Shown here: piece by piece, positions 4,425-5,690 of the stretch
How positions within the stretch are numbered: the stretch's first letter is position 1
Layout: each line of letters starts with the position of its first letter
Source: Gammaproteobacteria bacterium
GTDB lineage: Bacteria; Pseudomonadota; Gammaproteobacteria; SZUA-152
Direction of reading: 5' to 3'
Assembly (NCBI GenBank): GCA_024762755.1
Contig: JANTGX010000156.1
Span: 1-5,690 of the forward strand
DNA: 5,690 nucleotides
Position numbers and translations under genes: made by a program
The notes under the pieces: model-generated
Database searches by the model: none
What the model was told of the DNA's origin: nothing
What the model saw: the letters and a program-made list of their open reading frames with translations, nothing else

Positions 4425-5669
4425 TCAGCCCACCCACCACAGGCCCAGGACTCCCGCGGCGAGGGTCAGCAGCAGTCCCGGCGCATAGCTGGGCAACATC
4501 TGTCGCGGGGCGATGAAGATCACCAACAGACCCTTCATCAGGGTATTGGAGAGGGTGGCGAAGACGATGCCCTTGACCGCCACCACGGCGGTGAGATCGC
4601 TGTTCGCCATGTGCGAGAGGGACAGCGTGATGGCATCCACGTCGGCGATGCCGGAGATGAGCGCCAGGAGATAGATGCCCGGATTGCCCAGCCAGGCACG
4701 GAAGGCCTCGGACAGCACCATGATGAGGCCCAACAGCAGGCCGAATTGCAGGGCCGATTTCAGCTCCAATGGATTTTGCAGATCGAGCCCCTCGGCCGGC
4801 GGCCGCTCCCGCTCGCGCCGCCAGAGCCAGAGGCTGTAGAGGGTGGCCACCAGACCCATCAGGCCCAGGGGCGGTAGCGCCAGGGTGAGCAGGCCGGGAT
4901 TGACCACCGCTATCTCGAGCATGACGCGGGGGAACATGGTCGCCGAGGCCACCAGGGCACCGGCACTGAGCAGGCGACCGAGGGGCAGATGTCGGGCCAT
5001 GCGGGCGTAGTTGAGGGTGACCGCAGTGGAAGACACCAGGCCGCCGAGTAGCCCGGTGAGCAGGATTCCACGCTGGGTGCCGACGATACGCACGGCCACG
5101 TAACCGGCGAAGGAGAGGCCGGCGATGAGCACCACCATCCACCAGATGTGGTAGGGATTGAGTGCCTGCCACGGACCATAGCCCTTGTCCGGCAGCACCG
5201 GCAGCATGACCACCGAGATCAGCAGCAGCTTGAGGGCGGCCTTCAGATCCCCCTCGGTCAGCCTTTGCAGCCAATGGTGCAGTGTGGGCTTGAGGCTGAG
5301 CAGGAGGGTGGTGGCCACCGCCACGGCCGCGGCCAGAGCGGGTTCGTCGCCCACGGCATAGGCGCCGAGGACGAAGGTCAGCAGGGCGGCGACCACGGTG
5401 GTGATGCCGGCGTCCTGGTCGGCCGCATGGTCGAGGATGTGGGCGGTGATCATCACCGCGGTGAGGCCGAGAAAGGCGAAGCCCAGCAATACCGGCCCCA
5501 GATCCTCGGCGAGCAGGCCCCACAGACCGCCCAACAGTCCCAGCAGGCCAAAGGTGCGGATGCCCGCGATACGGCTACCCTCCGCGCGTTCGCGTGCCTG
5601 CCAGCCCCGCTCGGTGCCGATGAGCAGACCGAGGGCGAGGGCGAGGGCGAGGTGGAGGAAGGTTTGCAT
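4425..5669 (-). CDS. MgtC/SapB-family membrane protein with DUF4010 domain
   Basis: This 414-residue, very hydrophobic inner-membrane protein has about 12-14 predicted membrane segments by eye. Residues 1 to about 130 are an MgtC/SapB domain: GLLIGTERGW at 14-23 and the GSRIAGIRTF loop at 31-40 are characteristic. Residues about 175-390 match DUF4010, with GLLGGLVSSTAVT (206-218), SGIADVDAITLSL (339-351) and SNTLMKG (374-380). A charged cytoplasmic-looking loop (RRERERPPAEG, 284-294) separates two halves of that domain. Classical MgtC is a short virulence and Mg2+-stress factor. This long two-domain form is widespread in environmental bacteria and its function is unknown; transport is only a guess. 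The ATG at 5669 has a good GAGGT site 6 bases upstream (5676-5680), which supports the start. The gene converges on the thioredoxin gene with 9 bases between them. Confidence 0.9.
   Translation of the reverse strand: MQTFLHLALALALGLLIGTERGWQARERAEGSRIAGIRTFGLLGLLGGLWGLLAEDLGPVLLGFAFLGLTAVMITAHILDHAADQDAGITTVVAALLTFVLGAYAVGDEPALAAAVAVATTLLLSLKPTLHHWLQRLTEGDLKAALKLLLISVVMLPVLPDKGYGPWQALNPYHIWWMVVLIAGLSFAGYVAVRIVGTQRGILLTGLLGGLVSSTAVTLNYARMARHLPLGRLLSAGALVASATMFPRVMLEIAVVNPGLLTLALPPLGLMGLVATLYSLWLWRRERERPPAEGLDLQNPLELKSALQFGLLLGLIMVLSEAFRAWLGNPGIYLLALISGIADVDAITLSLSHMANSDLTAVVAVKGIVFATLSNTLMKGLLVIFIAPRQMLPSYAPGLLLTLAAGVLGLWWVG
5631..5652. repeat. Short hexamer repeat in the MgtC-like gene start
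   Basis: GAGGGC occurs three times in tandem, followed by a partial copy (GAGG). On the coding strand it encodes the alternating Leu-Ala run at residues 7-13 in the first membrane segment. Copy-number change would add or remove Leu-Ala pairs without shifting frame. It is probably just codon-biased Leu-Ala coding. Confidence 0.5.
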
Positions 5670-5690
5670 GGGGCTACCTCGTCAGCGGGT

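Noticed and set aside
4282..5523. 413-residue minus-strand frame alongside the MgtC-like gene
   Set aside because: It is an out-of-frame Arg/Pro/Gly-rich reading of the same strand. The in-frame protein has clear membrane segments and a good ribosome site.

Overview
The window is GC-rich (roughly two thirds G+C) bacterial chromosome. Five complete genes, one long-range membrane-protein gene reaching almost to the right edge, and a gene remnant at the left edge fill nearly all of it. The TrhP/YegQ, the family I pyrophosphatase with every E. coli active-site residue, and the TACAAT-type -10 elements point to Gammaproteobacteria. A Chromatiales or Ectothiorhodospiraceae-like sulfur oxidiser would fit, but this is inferred from overall resemblance and not proven. 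No insertion sequence, phage gene, CRISPR array, tRNA or rRNA was seen. No gap between genes exceeds about 170 bases.

Layout, left to right. Bases 2-100 (+) are the tail of a short reading frame resembling the N-terminus of a transglutaminase-like protein, cut off where it meets the neighbouring gene. Bases 85-1425 (-) are trhP (yegQ), a U32-family Fe-S protein for tRNA wobble-uridine hydroxylation. It is divergent from an exported NodB-type polysaccharide deacetylase at 1572-2639 (+). A 169-base intergenic stretch then holds a -10-like element and a strong hairpin terminator lying in front of ppa. That makes it a candidate small RNA or attenuator. ppa (inorganic pyrophosphatase, 2809-3357) is followed 5 bases later by a YfcE/MJ0936-type metallophosphodiesterase (3363-3920). 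The pair ends in a clear intrinsic terminator at 3922-3943. A thioredoxin with a charged C-terminal tail follows (4029-4415, +). It converges at 9 bases' distance with an MgtC/SapB plus DUF4010 membrane protein (4425-5669, -).

The genes do not form one pathway. ppa and the phosphodiesterase look like a genuine two-gene operon of phosphate chemistry. The others look like independent housekeeping or envelope units. The window reads as core genome. The parts most worth a second look are the ppa leader, the truncated transglutaminase-like fragment, the sequence in front of the thioredoxin start, and the uncharacterised C-terminal part of the deacetylase.
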